The translations under genes and the position numbers were made by a program. Of a stretch of DNA of 64,000 nt, positions 1 to 9,035 are shown in pieces (position 1 is the stretch's first letter; each line of letters starts with the position of its first letter). The notes below the pieces were generated by a model. That model made no database searches, was not told the origin of the DNA, and saw only the letters and a list, made by a program, of their open reading frames with translations. The DNA comes from Flavobacterium aerium (GTDB lineage Bacteria > Bacteroidota > Bacteroidia > Flavobacteriales > Flavobacteriaceae). The stretch spans positions 62,001 to 126,000 of the forward strand of contig NZ_JARQWR010000009.1 of the NCBI RefSeq assembly GCF_030766725.1, written 5' to 3'.

Positions 1-8
1 GTATTAAA

Positions 9-101
9 CTACTTTTTCTTCTTGTGACGGTTAGCTCTCGCTCTTTTCTTACGCTTGTGCGTAGCTACCTTATGTCTTTTTCTTTTTTTACCACTTGGCA
101 T
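9..101 (-). CDS. Tiny basic AURKAIP1/COX24-type (mS38-like) protein
   Basis: A 30-residue reading frame starting MPSGKKRKRH and ending in a run of lysines, with more than half its residues Lys, Arg or His. Very short, conserved, Lys/Arg-rich proteins of this type are common in Bacteroidota and are annotated as AURKAIP1/COX24 domain proteins, related to the mitochondrial small-subunit protein mS38. The composition suits rRNA binding, so a role on the small ribosomal subunit is likely but inferred. It lies just upstream of nothing visible, because the window begins 8 bases after its stop codon, and 26 bases downstream of the HU gene stop on the same strand, so the two may be cotranscribed. Confidence 0.75.
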   Translation of the reverse strand: MPSGKKRKRHKVATHKRKKRARANRHKKKK

Positions 102-127
102 AACTTATTGGTTTTGTGATTAATAAA

Positions 128-424
128 TTAGTTTACTTTTGTTTCTGTATTAGTTTTCACTCCCTCAACAAATACTTTTGCAGGTTTAAATGCAGGAATG
201 TTGTGAGCAGGAATTTTAATAGTAGTATTTTTTGAAATATTTCTACCCGTTTTTTCAGCTCTAGTTTTAATAATAAAACTTCCGAATCCTCTTAAATAAA
301 CATTGTCTCCAGTTTCTAAAGAGTTTTTAACTTCGTCCATGAAAGATTCAACGGTTGCCTGTACATCTCCTTTTTCTAGACCTAATTTTTCCGAAATTTT
401 TGCTACGATATCTGCTTTCGTCAT
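128..424 (-). CDS. hup: HU-family DNA-binding protein
   Basis: A 98-residue histone-like protein of normal HU length. It starts MTKADIVAKI and carries the HU beta-arm signature around residues 46-80, with GFGSF near residues 46-50, RNISKNTTIKIPA around 60-72 and the PAFKPAK motif near 77-83. HU homodimers bend and compact DNA in the nucleoid without strong sequence specificity. The Lys/Thr-rich tail is slightly longer than in E. coli HU (90 residues). It has its own Bacteroidota-type promoter just upstream and is probably transcribed together with the tiny basic protein that follows. Confidence 0.95.
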   Translation of the reverse strand: MTKADIVAKISEKLGLEKGDVQATVESFMDEVKNSLETGDNVYLRGFGSFIIKTRAEKTGRNISKNTTIKIPAHNIPAFKPAKVFVEGVKTNTETKVN

Positions 425-466
425 TTTCTTTCTTATTTATAATGATGTAATTTTTTTTTGAGCAGG

Positions 467-498
467 CAAATATATGAATTAAAAAAACAATATTTCAA
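467..498 (-). promoter_or_regulatory. Promoter of hup (Bacteroidota type)
   Basis: On the minus strand, TATATTTG (467-474) fits the -7 box TAnnTTTG. A TTG (496-498) lies 21 bases upstream, as expected for the -33 box. Transcription would begin about 40 bases before the hup start codon. Confidence 0.6.
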
Positions 499-532
499 CC
501 TTAAATGATTAAAATTTAATAACATAAACTTT

Positions 533-540
533 TATTTTTG
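533..540 (+). promoter_or_regulatory. -7 box of mutY promoter
   Basis: TATTTTTG fits TAnnTTTG and ends 17 bases before the mutY start. No clear -33 TTTG is seen at the usual distance, so this is a partial match. Confidence 0.4.
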
Positions 541-557
541 TTAACCAATTTATAATC

Positions 558-1601
558 ATGAGTTTTACTAAAATATTAATACAGTGGTATTTACATAATA
601 AAAGAGATTTACCATGGCGAAAAACACAAGATCCTTATGCAATTTGGTTGTCAGAAATCATACTTCAACAGACTCGAGTAGCGCAAGGAATGCCTTATTT
701 TTTCGCTTTTTTAGATACTTTTCCAACAGTTTTTGATTTAGCAAATGCCTCTGAACAACAAGTTTTAAAATTATGGCAAGGTTTAGGGTACTATTCGAGA
801 GCTCAAAACCTACATAAAACAGCTCAATATATTGCGTCAGATTTGAATGGAGTTTTTCCAAATAACTATAATGATCTCTTAACACTTAAAGGTGTTGGGG
901 AATATACTGCTGCTGCAATAGCTTCTTTTTGTTATAATGAACCCGTTCCAGTAGTAGATGGTAATGTTTTTAGAGTATTGTCTCGTTATTATGATATTGA
1001 AACCGATATCGCTTCAAATGGTGCCAAGAAAGAATTCAAAGCACTAGCGTATGAGATAATGCCTTTTGATAATCCTGCTATTTTTAATCAGGCATTAATG
1101 GAGTTTGGCGCCTTACAATGTGTGCCAAAAAGTCCAAATTGTCCAGTATGCGTGATGAATGATAGTTGTGTTGCCCTGCAAAAGAAAAAGGTTGATATGC
1201 TTCCTGTGAAATTGAAGAAAACACTTGTAAGAGATCGATTTCTGAATTATATAATCTTTATAGATGAAGACAATCATACGCAGATACAACAACGCACTGC
1301 AAAAGGGATATGGCATAATCTGTATGAGTTTCCTTTAATTGAAACAGAAAAAGCAGAATCGGAAGACTTTATTGAGGATAAAATTAACGAACAATTTTCT
1401 GCTGTTTTTGATTTGAAGACTATCACGCTAATAAATACGGGGAATGTAAACCATAAGTTATCACATCAAAATCTGAACATTAAATTTTGGAATGTGGAAA
1501 TTAAAGGTAAAATAGAAAAAGGAATCAATTATGATGCATTAATAACATATCCTTTCCCTATAGTATTGTATAATTTTATTGAAAAGCAGTGGCCACAGTA
1601 A
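558..1601 (+). CDS. mutY: A/G-specific adenine glycosylase MutY
   Basis: MutY removes adenine mispaired with 8-oxoguanine. The 347-residue protein has the full family layout. E33 in LSEIILQQTR is the catalytic glutamate, the helix-hairpin-helix LKGVGEYTAAA lies near residue 110, and D134 in PVVDGNVFR is the catalytic aspartate. The iron-sulfur cluster pattern C-x6-C-x2-C-x5-C begins in CVPKSPNC, and a C-terminal NUDIX-like domain from about residue 225 recognises 8-oxoG. It heads a rightward cluster mutY-ssb-gldE-gldD that is typical of Flavobacteriaceae. The 43-base gap to ssb suggests cotranscription. Confidence 0.97.
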   Translation: MSFTKILIQWYLHNKRDLPWRKTQDPYAIWLSEIILQQTRVAQGMPYFFAFLDTFPTVFDLANASEQQVLKLWQGLGYYSRAQNLHKTAQYIASDLNGVFPNNYNDLLTLKGVGEYTAAAIASFCYNEPVPVVDGNVFRVLSRYYDIETDIASNGAKKEFKALAYEIMPFDNPAIFNQALMEFGALQCVPKSPNCPVCVMNDSCVALQKKKVDMLPVKLKKTLVRDRFLNYIIFIDEDNHTQIQQRTAKGIWHNLYEFPLIETEKAESEDFIEDKINEQFSAVFDLKTITLINTGNVNHKLSHQNLNIKFWNVEIKGKIEKGINYDALITYPFPIVLYNFIEKQWPQ

Positions 1602-1644
1602 CTGAAAAAAATAGTATATTTGGTAATAGATAAAAAAACAGATT

Positions 1645-2094
1645 ATGAGTGGTACATTGAATAAAGTGATGTTGATAGGGCACTTAGGGGATGAAGTAAA
1701 GATGCATTATTTTGAAGGAGGTAACTGTATCGGGAGGTTTCCATTGGCTACCAATGAAACCTATATAAATAAGCAGACCAATGAAAAGATTACTTCTACC
1801 GAATGGCATAATATAGTTGTGCGTAATAAAGCTGCCGAAATCTGTGAAAAGTACCTCTCAAAAGGAGATAAAATCTATGTGGAAGGAAGGATTAAGTCAA
1901 GACAATGGCAGGGAGAAGATGGTATTGCAAAATATACAACTGAAATCCAAGCAACAGAATTTACTTTTCTAACTACAAAAAAAGATTCTGAAGCTGTAAG
2001 ACAAACTTCGGCGATCACGCCACAAGAGCCAACAAAAAATAGTAACTTTGACCCGCAAAATCCACAGTTGCCTGAAAACGACTTGCCATTCTGA
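1645..2094 (+). CDS. ssb: Single-stranded DNA-binding protein SSB
   Basis: SSB coats single-stranded DNA and recruits repair and replication enzymes through its C-terminal tip. The 149-residue protein has one OB fold (about residues 3-112; GTLNKVMLIGHLG at the start, TEWHNIVVRNKAAE in the middle), a flexible Pro/Gln/Asn-rich linker and the canonical acidic tip ending ENDLPF. The order mutY-ssb-gldE is conserved in flavobacteria. A second copy elsewhere in the genome is possible, as this family often has more than one. Confidence 0.95.
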   Translation: MSGTLNKVMLIGHLGDEVKMHYFEGGNCIGRFPLATNETYINKQTNEKITSTEWHNIVVRNKAAEICEKYLSKGDKIYVEGRIKSRQWQGEDGIAKYTTEIQATEFTFLTTKKDSEAVRQTSAITPQEPTKNSNFDPQNPQLPENDLPF

Positions 2095-2118
2095 TAGTAT
2101 TAACTAATTTATTAAAAT

Positions 2119-3426
2119 TTGGACGCAGACCCCTCCAATACCGTATCGATATTAGAAACAATTGACATTAATCTTGTTTTAGGATTCGTAGGTATTATAT
2201 TATTACTTTTTTGTTCAGCAATGAGTTCCGCTGCTGAAATAGCACTTTTTTCTTTAACAAGAAAAGATTTGGAAAAAAGCGCTCAAGACGACTCAAAAAT
2301 CTATCAGATTATTACTGCTTTATTAAGCAAACCCAAAAAATTACTTGCGACCATACTTGTCGTGAATAATTTCTTCAATATTGGAATCGTTATTATTTTC
2401 TCTTTTTTAAGTGAGCGATTATTTTCTCATATTACCCCTTACTGGTTGCGTTTCTCTATAGAGGTAGGAGTAGTTACTTTCTTGATTTTATTGTTTGGTG
2501 AGGTTATCCCAAAAGTATATGCGAACCGTAATAATTTGAAGTTTGCAAAGTTCATAGCTGTACCCTTGAGTATTATCAATAGATTACTAACGCCAATTAG
2601 TGTTCCGATGCGTTCTATCACTGTTTTTTTACACAAAAGATTAGGAAAGCAAAAAACATATTTCTCTGTAGATCAACTTTCGCAAGCCTTGGAGTTGACA
2701 TCCTCTGAAGAGACTTCTACGCAGGAGCAAAAGATATTAGCAGGAATCGTTTCATTTGGGAACACAGATGTAAAACAAGTAATGAGTCCTAGAATCGATG
2801 TTTTTGCCTTAGATATTGAAGAAAGTTTTGAAGAAATTATAGCTAAAATTATAGACAAAGGATATTCAAGGATTCCAGTGTATAAAGATAATATAGATCA
2901 AATTGAAGGAGTATTATTCGTGAAAGATGTGTTGCCGCATATTGATAAAGAATCATTTGATTGGAAAACATTGCTTAGGACACCTTTTTTTGTACCAGAA
3001 AATAAAAAATTGGATGATCTTTTAAAAGAATTCCAAAGCATGAAAAACCACCTTGCTGTGGTTGTTGATGAATATGGAGGTACTTCGGGATTGGTTTCTT
3101 TAGAGGATATTATAGAAGAAATTGTAGGCGATATAAGTGATGAGTTTGATGATGACAATATTAATTTTTCACAAATAGATGAGCATAACTTTTTGTTTGA
3201 AGGTAAGATTAATTTAAAAGATTTTTATAGAATTGTACCAGTGAATGAAGAGGTTTTTGAGAATCAAAAAGGAGAAGCAGAAACACTAGCCGGATTTATA
3301 TTGGAAGTGTTTGGTAATTTTCCTAAAAAAGGACAGAAGATTAATTTTCAAAATTGTTTATTTACGATTGAAGGTGTAGATAAAAAAAGAGTAAAACAAA
3401 TTAAGGTAACCTTAGAAAATAGATAA
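2119..3426 (+). CDS. gldE: Gliding motility-associated membrane protein GldE (TTG start)
   Basis: A 435-residue CorC/HlyC-family membrane protein. The N-terminal DUF21 region (about residues 15-190) holds several hydrophobic helices, followed by a CBS-domain pair (about 210-325, with VMSPR and VVDEYGGTSGLVS) and a CorC_HlyC domain at the C-terminus. Position between ssb and gldD identifies it as GldE, which is linked genetically to GldD in Flavobacterium gliding and type IX secretion. The start codon is TTG at 2119. It gives MDADPSN, matching the MD-x start I recall for GldE, and there is no ATG that would keep the first membrane helix. The gap to gldD is only 13 bases, so the two are clearly coupled. 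Confidence 0.93.
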   Translation: MDADPSNTVSILETIDINLVLGFVGIILLLFCSAMSSAAEIALFSLTRKDLEKSAQDDSKIYQIITALLSKPKKLLATILVVNNFFNIGIVIIFSFLSERLFSHITPYWLRFSIEVGVVTFLILLFGEVIPKVYANRNNLKFAKFIAVPLSIINRLLTPISVPMRSITVFLHKRLGKQKTYFSVDQLSQALELTSSEETSTQEQKILAGIVSFGNTDVKQVMSPRIDVFALDIEESFEEIIAKIIDKGYSRIPVYKDNIDQIEGVLFVKDVLPHIDKESFDWKTLLRTPFFVPENKKLDDLLKEFQSMKNHLAVVVDEYGGTSGLVSLEDIIEEIVGDISDEFDDDNINFSQIDEHNFLFEGKINLKDFYRIVPVNEEVFENQKGEAETLAGFILEVFGNFPKKGQKINFQNCLFTIEGVDKKRVKQIKVTLENR

Positions 3427-3439
3427 AACAAATATTCAA

Positions 3440-4000
3440 ATGCTTAAAAATATTAATACCCTACTTGTTTTGTTGGTTGTCATCGTTACAGTTTCGAGCT
3501 GTAAAGATGATGTTATCCCGAAACCGAAAAGTCATTTGAGATTGGAATATCCAATGCCAAAATATGAAGAATTTGACGGATGTCACTATATTTTTGGATA
3601 CAATACAATTGCGAAAATAAAAGATAAAGGGAATTGTAATTTCAATATTGAGTATCCTGGGATGAAGGCGACGATATACTTGAATTATAAGCCTGTAAAT
3701 AATAATATAGAGGCTTTGTTGAAAGATGCGCAAAGATTGACCTACGAGCATGTAATTAAGGCAGACGACATCATTGAGCAACCTTTTGAGAATAAAAAAA
3801 ATAAAGTATATGGTATGTTCTATGAGGTTGATGGAAATGCTGCTTCACAAACGCAGTTTTATTTAACCGATAGTGTTCATAATTTTGTAATTGGATCAGT
3901 TTATTTTTATGTAAAACCAAACTATGATTCGATTTTACCAGCATCCAGTTACCTCCGAAATGATATTCAGAATTTAATGGAATCATTGCAATGGAAATAA
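3440..4000 (+). CDS. gldD: Gliding motility lipoprotein GldD
   Basis: A 186-residue lipoprotein with a short hydrophobic signal and a lipobox ending at the Cys of VSSCKDD (near residue 21). GldD is required for gliding motility and, with the other Gld proteins, for type IX secretion in Flavobacterium. The protein length and the adjacency to gldE fit the family. No catalytic motif is visible; the family has no known enzymatic activity. A strong bidirectional terminator follows immediately. Confidence 0.92.
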   Translation: MLKNINTLLVLLVVIVTVSSCKDDVIPKPKSHLRLEYPMPKYEEFDGCHYIFGYNTIAKIKDKGNCNFNIEYPGMKATIYLNYKPVNNNIEALLKDAQRLTYEHVIKADDIIEQPFENKKNKVYGMFYEVDGNAASQTQFYLTDSVHNFVIGSVYFYVKPNYDSILPASSYLRNDIQNLMESLQWK

Positions 4001-4003
4001 AAT

Positions 4004-4040
4004 AAAATAGGCTGTCTAAAATTACTAGACAGCCTATTTT
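4004..4040. terminator. Bidirectional terminator between gldD and the HMA lipoprotein
   Basis: A 15-base perfect stem (4004-4018 with 4026-4040, core GGCTGTCTA) and a 7-base loop, flanked by A-runs and T-runs on both sides. It can end transcription of gldD and of the convergent HMA gene. Confidence 0.85.
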
Positions 4041-4064
4041 GTTTTACAATGCGAACTGTAATTA

Positions 4065-4628
4065 TTACATGCTTTGTGCTTTCTTATCTGCAGAACATGA
4101 TTTTTTTGAATCAGCTGAACAACATTTTCCAGTTGATTTTTCTGATTTTTCAGTAGTAGCTTTAGCAGTCGTTTCTTTTGCTTTAGTTTTTGTAGTTTTT
4201 TCTGCTTTTACTTTTTCTTGGTCAAGAACCATAGCTTGATCAGCAGTTGATTTTACATCAGAAACTTTATAAAGTTCTCCACCAGCAACACCTTCTACAG
4301 TCTTTACTAATTTTTCTGGAGATTGTTTTGCAGAATCATATTCTACTGTAGCTGTTTTCTTGTCGAAATCTACGGTAGCTTTTTGCACACCATCTAAGTT
4401 TGCTAATTCTTTTTCGATTTTAGCAGCACACATTACGGCACAACTCATTCCTTCAATATGAAAGCTAGCCGTTTCGATTTTTCCTGCAATTGCAGTGTTT
4501 TCTGTTTTAGGAGCAACAACTTCAGTAGTTTTAGCTTCAGTAGTAGGTACTTCTTTTTCTGTGTTTTTACAACTTGCAAATGCTAAACCAGCAATAGCAA
4601 TAAATAATAGTTTTCTTGAAATATTCAT
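4065..4628 (-). CDS. Heavy-metal-associated (HMA) domain lipoprotein
   Basis: A 187-residue lipoprotein: signal helix with lipobox ending at C20, an acidic/Thr-rich linker, one HMA domain (about residues 53-118), then a Lys/Thr/Glu-rich low-complexity tail. HMA domains bind Cu(I) and similar soft metals with a CxxC loop, but here the loop is GMSCAVMC, with cysteines at 63 and 67, so the spacing is CxxxC. The tail ends with two further Cys-containing Ser-Ala-Asp segments (CCSADSKKSCSADKK), possibly a second metal site. A periplasmic or outer-membrane copper-binding role is inferred. It is transcribed alone, convergent to gldD. Confidence 0.8.
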   Translation of the reverse strand: MNISRKLLFIAIAGLAFASCKNTEKEVPTTEAKTTEVVAPKTENTAIAGKIETASFHIEGMSCAVMCAAKIEKELANLDGVQKATVDFDKKTATVEYDSAKQSPEKLVKTVEGVAGGELYKVSDVKSTADQAMVLDQEKVKAEKTTKTKAKETTAKATTEKSEKSTGKCCSADSKKSCSADKKAQSM

Positions 4629-4742
4629 AATATGATTTTTACGTTTTCTAATATCCTAACGGAGAATTGGTTGACAAAATTAATGAAAAAATCAACTAAT
4701 AATCCATTAAAATAACAGAATTTTGAAGTGAAAATATTTATT

Positions 4743-5612
4743 ATGGAAACGAAACAATCAAAGTGGTTTTATTTATTGTTGTTAGCATTAATATGGGGTA
4801 GCTCATTTATTTTAATAAAAAGAGGTTTAGTTGGATTGACTGCAGTTCAGTTGGGCTCATTAAGAATAATCTTCGCCGCACTATTTTTATCGATAGTAGG
4901 GTTTAAAAGTTTAAAAGAGGTTCAGAAAAGACATTGGAAGTACATCGCTTTGACTGCATTTGTTGGAACATTTACACCGGTGTATCTGTTTTCCTATGCG
5001 CAAACAGAGATTGATAGTTCGATTAGTGCAATATTAAATTCCTTGACGCCATTAAATACATTGATATTAGGATTCGTGTTTTTTGGGGTAAGTTTTCAGA
5101 GAAGGCAACTTTTGGGAGTTATAATTGGTTTCTTGGGTTGTATTATGTTGATTCTTCATGGCGCAATGAATCATCCAGAGCAGAATTACTTTTATGTACT
5201 ATTTGTGGTAATTGCAGCAATCTGTTATGCGCTGAATATTAATTTGATTAAGAAGTATTTGTCCGATTTGAAACCTTTTAGTATTGTAACTGGAAACTTT
5301 ATGGTTTTAGGAATTCCAGCTTTGGTAATTCTATTTTTTACGGGTTTCAATGTTGAATTAGCGCTACAGCCGCAAGTATACCATTCGATGTTCTTTATTG
5401 TGATTTTGGGTATTTTAGGCACAGGAATAGCAAATATTATTTTCTTTAAACTAATTCAAATGTCATCTCCCATATTTGCATCATCCGTTACGTATTTAAT
5501 TCCGGTAGTGGCTCTGTCTTGGGGAATATTTGACAATGAGTCCTTGACTTTAATTCAATATCTAGGAGCAGCAATAATTTTGATTGGAGTATATCTTTCT
5601 AGTAGAAAATAA
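4743..5612 (+). CDS. EamA-family (DMT) transporter
   Basis: A 289-residue inner-membrane protein with about ten hydrophobic helices arranged as two EamA repeats (roughly residues 8-135 and 145-289). LALIWGSSFILIKRGL in the first helix region is typical of drug/metabolite exporters. The substrate cannot be told from sequence. I chose the ATG at 4743 (METKQSKW). An in-frame GTG at 4728 would add only five residues. Monocistronic, followed by a strong terminator. Confidence 0.88.
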   Translation: METKQSKWFYLLLLALIWGSSFILIKRGLVGLTAVQLGSLRIIFAALFLSIVGFKSLKEVQKRHWKYIALTAFVGTFTPVYLFSYAQTEIDSSISAILNSLTPLNTLILGFVFFGVSFQRRQLLGVIIGFLGCIMLILHGAMNHPEQNYFYVLFVVIAAICYALNINLIKKYLSDLKPFSIVTGNFMVLGIPALVILFFTGFNVELALQPQVYHSMFFIVILGILGTGIANIIFFKLIQMSSPIFASSVTYLIPVVALSWGIFDNESLTLIQYLGAAIILIGVYLSSRK

Positions 5613-5640
5613 AAAAGGCTGTCTAATTAGACAGCCTTTT
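5613..5640. terminator. Bidirectional terminator after the EamA gene
   Basis: A 28-base perfect palindrome (5613-5640) with A-runs and T-runs, again with GGCTGTCTA in the stem. It separates the EamA gene from the convergent M16 operon. Confidence 0.85.
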
Positions 5641-5660
5641 GTTTTATAGATAAGAATTAA

Positions 5661-7697
5661 CTATTGAAAATCAGCAGTGCTAACTCCTTCGTTAATTAAT
5701 ACTTCAGAGATATTAATTTCGATATCCATTCCTACATTCATTACCATTTTGTAAGGAACTTTAACTCCTTTTACATCACGATAATCATCAAATGAGATTG
5801 TAACCGTTTTTCCTTCTTCCATTGTGCTTTGTGCTAGCTTTAAACCAGATTTCACATCATAGAAAGAAGTGATACCGTCAGTTTGAACACCATAAGCATC
5901 TTTACCGTTAATACTTTCGATTCCTGTAAGTTTAAGATCAGCTTTACCCAATTGGCCTAATTCAGGTACTGGGAAAGCAACGCTTTTAGTTTTAGCTAAA
6001 TCTTCACCTTCAAGTACAACTTTTTGACCTTGTTGCAATACGTAACCAGAATTATCATTCACAACTTGTTTCATGATACTTATGTTTTGCATTGTTAATT
6101 CTGTAACAGATAATCCTTTTGCATCTAATTTAGAAGAGTAATTCAAAGGAGCTGGAGCACCTGGAATAGTTGCTAATCCTTTTGTTGCAATAGTATTTAC
6201 TGATTTTACAGCTTTGTCCCCACCAATTACTTTGATGTAATTTTCAAGAACAGATTTTGCTGTAACGTTAGTGCTTACTGTTTTCGCTTCTGGTTTAGAT
6301 GTTGGATTTCCGAATCTGTCAAAATATAAAATTGGTGTTTTTAATTTTTCTAATCCAGGTAATACATCCGTTGCTTTTCCTACTACAACAATTCTTGCAT
6401 TATCGTAAGAGAAGTATTTTTTAGCAGCTTTCATGATATCATCGGCAGTTACTGCATTGATGTTCTTGATGTAATTCTCGTAGTAATCTTTTGGAAGATT
6501 TTGAGTTTCAATATTTAATGCATAACGAGCAATCGTTTGTGGTTTCTCCATTTGCATTACAAAGTTCCCTACGTATTTTGCTTTAGCATTTTTCAATTCT
6601 TCAGCTGAAACTTTTGTAGTTCTGATTCTTTTTAATTCGTTAAGAAATTCAACAACAGAACTGTCTGTTACAGCATTTCTAACAGATGCTGTTGAAGTGA
6701 ATTTTGTAACAAATTTGTTTCCTGAGATACTTGAGTAAGCACCATAAGTCCAACCGTGTTTCTCACGTAAGTTTAAGAACAAACGTCCTTCACCACCACC
6801 ACCAAGAATTTGGTTAGCTAATATTGCAGCGAAGTAATCTTTATCACCCATTTTCAAGTTTACAGTATTTACAACTGATACTTCAGATTGTACTGCATTT
6901 GGCATATCGATAAAGTTAACTTGAGTGTATTGTACATTTTTAGGATCAGAATAAGCTATTTTCGGAGCTTTTGCATTTTTCCATAATGAGAAATATTGCT
7001 CAACTAATTTTTTTGTTTCATCAAAATTCACATCTCCAATGATTACTAAGTAAGCATTTTGAGGAACGAAATAAAGATTATAGTGTTGTTTAACATCAGC
7101 AAGAGTTACATTGTTGATTGTTGCTTCACTAGTATATTCTCCTCCAGGATGATTTTTTCCGAAAGCTAAGATGTTTACCACTCTTTGTGCATTAGCAGAA
7201 ACACTTTTCTCTTGCGATTTGATGTTTTCTAATAATTTTGCTTTCTCTTTGTCAAATTCCTCTTGTGTGAATAAAGGATCTAAAGCACCAGCAGCTGTTA
7301 ATTCAAAAATTCTACTGTAGTATTTAGATAAAGAACTTGAATAAGCTCCAGAAGAACTAAAATTAACGCTTGCTCCTAAGAAATCAATTTCCTCGTTATA
7401 GGCATCTTTAGTAATTTTAGAAGTACCATTACCCATCATCATGCTGGTTAAATCGTCTACTCCTTTTTTACTTCCTTCAGCAAAAGGGTCATTATCTATT
7501 GTTAAGTTGATAGATACACGTGGTAATTTATGATTTTCTACAACCATTACTTTTAAACCATTTGGTAATTCAAAAGTTTGTGGTTTTTTTACATTTACTG
7601 TGGGTGCAGGACCTGGTTTAGGTTGAGATCTATCTGTTTGTGCTTCCATAGAAAAGGTTAAAAACAAACCGGTTAAAAGGTATATTATTTTTTTCAT
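5661..7697 (-). CDS. M16-family peptidase-like protein without zinc motif, with C-terminal LolA-like domain
   Basis: A 678-residue secreted protein (signal peptide about residues 1-19, ending MEAQ). It has two M16-like repeats to about residue 455. The position of the zinc-binding HxxEH is occupied by DDLTSMMMGNGT, so it cannot bind zinc in the usual way. It does keep the R/Y-type region GEGRLFLNLREKHGWTYG typical of the non-catalytic half. The last 200 residues resemble the convex beta-sheet of LolA-like or outer-membrane lipoprotein-sorting domains. The start codon is three bases past the stop of the catalytic partner upstream, so the two are very likely a heteromeric M16B periplasmic peptidase. 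Confidence 0.9.
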   Translation of the reverse strand: MKKIIYLLTGLFLTFSMEAQTDRSQPKPGPAPTVNVKKPQTFELPNGLKVMVVENHKLPRVSINLTIDNDPFAEGSKKGVDDLTSMMMGNGTSKITKDAYNEEIDFLGASVNFSSSGAYSSSLSKYYSRIFELTAAGALDPLFTQEEFDKEKAKLLENIKSQEKSVSANAQRVVNILAFGKNHPGGEYTSEATINNVTLADVKQHYNLYFVPQNAYLVIIGDVNFDETKKLVEQYFSLWKNAKAPKIAYSDPKNVQYTQVNFIDMPNAVQSEVSVVNTVNLKMGDKDYFAAILANQILGGGGEGRLFLNLREKHGWTYGAYSSISGNKFVTKFTSTASVRNAVTDSSVVEFLNELKRIRTTKVSAEELKNAKAKYVGNFVMQMEKPQTIARYALNIETQNLPKDYYENYIKNINAVTADDIMKAAKKYFSYDNARIVVVGKATDVLPGLEKLKTPILYFDRFGNPTSKPEAKTVSTNVTAKSVLENYIKVIGGDKAVKSVNTIATKGLATIPGAPAPLNYSSKLDAKGLSVTELTMQNISIMKQVVNDNSGYVLQQGQKVVLEGEDLAKTKSVAFPVPELGQLGKADLKLTGIESINGKDAYGVQTDGITSFYDVKSGLKLAQSTMEEGKTVTISFDDYRDVKGVKVPYKMVMNVGMDIEINISEVLINEGVSTADFQ

Positions 7698-7700
7698 GAT

Positions 7701-9035
7701 TTAAATTTTCTTAGTTTCAGACTTATCTTTTGAAGGGACGTAATCCAATAATAATCGTTGGTTTGGATTTAGATATTTTTTAGCAGCATCTCTAATCTCC
7801 TCACGTGTAATTGAACGATAAATGTCAATTTCAGTATTGATTAAGTTTACATCACCATATAAAAGATAAAAAGAAGCTAAATTGCTAGCAATTCCTTCTA
7901 CGCTAGCATTGTTGCTTACGTATTCGTTCTCAAATTTATTTTGTAGTTTTTTGTAATCGTTCTCAGAGATTAAATCTGTTTGAAGTTTTACAATTTCATC
8001 ATCTACTTCTTTTAATAAATCAGCCGTAGTGTTTTGTCCCATTGGTAAACCATAGATAATGTACATGCCATAATCTTCCTGACTAAAGTTTAGAGCTCCA
8101 ACTTGTAAAGCCATTTTTTTGTCATCAACCATTTTCTTGTATAATCTAGAGCTTTTTCCATCCGTTAAGATTGATGAGATCATATCTAAAACTCTTGCAT
8201 CACGTGTTTTCATTGATGGAGTTCTATATGATGCAATCATCATAGGGATTTGGATGTTTGGATCCTCGTAAGTAGCCTTTAATGTTTTAGTGATAGGGGC
8301 TTCTGTGAATTGCTCACGTATAACCTTTGGGCCAGCTTGAATTGGACCAAAATAATCCTGAATCCATTTTTTTGCTTGTGCTTTATCAAAATCACCTGCC
8401 AATACTAAAACAGCATTGTTAGGAATATAGAATTTTTTATTGAAAGCTTTAAATTCTTCTAAAGTTGCAGCATCTAAATGTTCCATAGAACCAATAGTTG
8501 CCCAACGATAAGGGTGTTTGAAAAACATGTTTTTCTTTACTTCAGCTAGGATATTTCCATAAGGTTGGTTATCCACACGAAGTCTTTTTTCTTCTTTTAC
8601 AACCTCATTTTGAGTGTCAACACCAATTTGGTTGATTACAGGGTGCATTAATCTTTCTGATTCCATCCATAATGCCAGTTGCAAATTGTTTGAAGGGAAA
8701 ACTTCATAGTAATAAGTTCTGTCATCTGTCGTATTTGCATTGTTTGTACCACCGTTTGCCGTAACGATTTTAAACCAGTCGCCACGACCAATATTTTCAG
8801 TACCCTCAAAAAGTAAATGTTCAAAAAAGTGAGCAAAACCAGTGCGATCCGGTTTTTCATCTTTTGCACCTACATGATACATTACTGAGGTTGTAACTAC
8901 GGGAGCAGAGTTGTCTTGATGTAAAATTACATGAAGGCCATTATCTAAATTGTATTCTTCAAACGCTACATTTTGAGCAGAAGCAATACCTCCAAGCATA
9001 AGAAATGAACTTAAAGTCATTAGAGATTTTTTCAT
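7701..9035 (-). CDS. M16-family zinc metallopeptidase, catalytic partner
   Basis: A 444-residue exported protein (signal peptide ending near ASAQ, residue 21). It contains the inverted zinc motif HFFEH (H69, E72, H73) and the downstream glutamate region NEVVKEEKR that supplies the third ligand and helper residues. M16B peptidases cleave unfolded peptides in a clam-shell chamber made by an active and an inactive half. The inactive half is the next gene in the same operon, three bases downstream. The substrate is unknown; periplasmic peptide degradation is the likely role. Confidence 0.93.
   Translation of the reverse strand: MKKSLMTLSSFLMLGGIASAQNVAFEEYNLDNGLHVILHQDNSAPVVTTSVMYHVGAKDEKPDRTGFAHFFEHLLFEGTENIGRGDWFKIVTANGGTNNANTTDDRTYYYEVFPSNNLQLALWMESERLMHPVINQIGVDTQNEVVKEEKRLRVDNQPYGNILAEVKKNMFFKHPYRWATIGSMEHLDAATLEEFKAFNKKFYIPNNAVLVLAGDFDKAQAKKWIQDYFGPIQAGPKVIREQFTEAPITKTLKATYEDPNIQIPMMIASYRTPSMKTRDARVLDMISSILTDGKSSRLYKKMVDDKKMALQVGALNFSQEDYGMYIIYGLPMGQNTTADLLKEVDDEIVKLQTDLISENDYKKLQNKFENEYVSNNASVEGIASNLASFYLLYGDVNLINTEIDIYRSITREEIRDAAKKYLNPNQRLLLDYVPSKDKSETKKI

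Noticed and set aside
4039..4239. Plus-strand reading frame opposite the HMA gene
   Set aside because: It is the antisense of the Lys/Thr-rich tail of the HMA lipoprotein and gives a low-complexity product with no motif.
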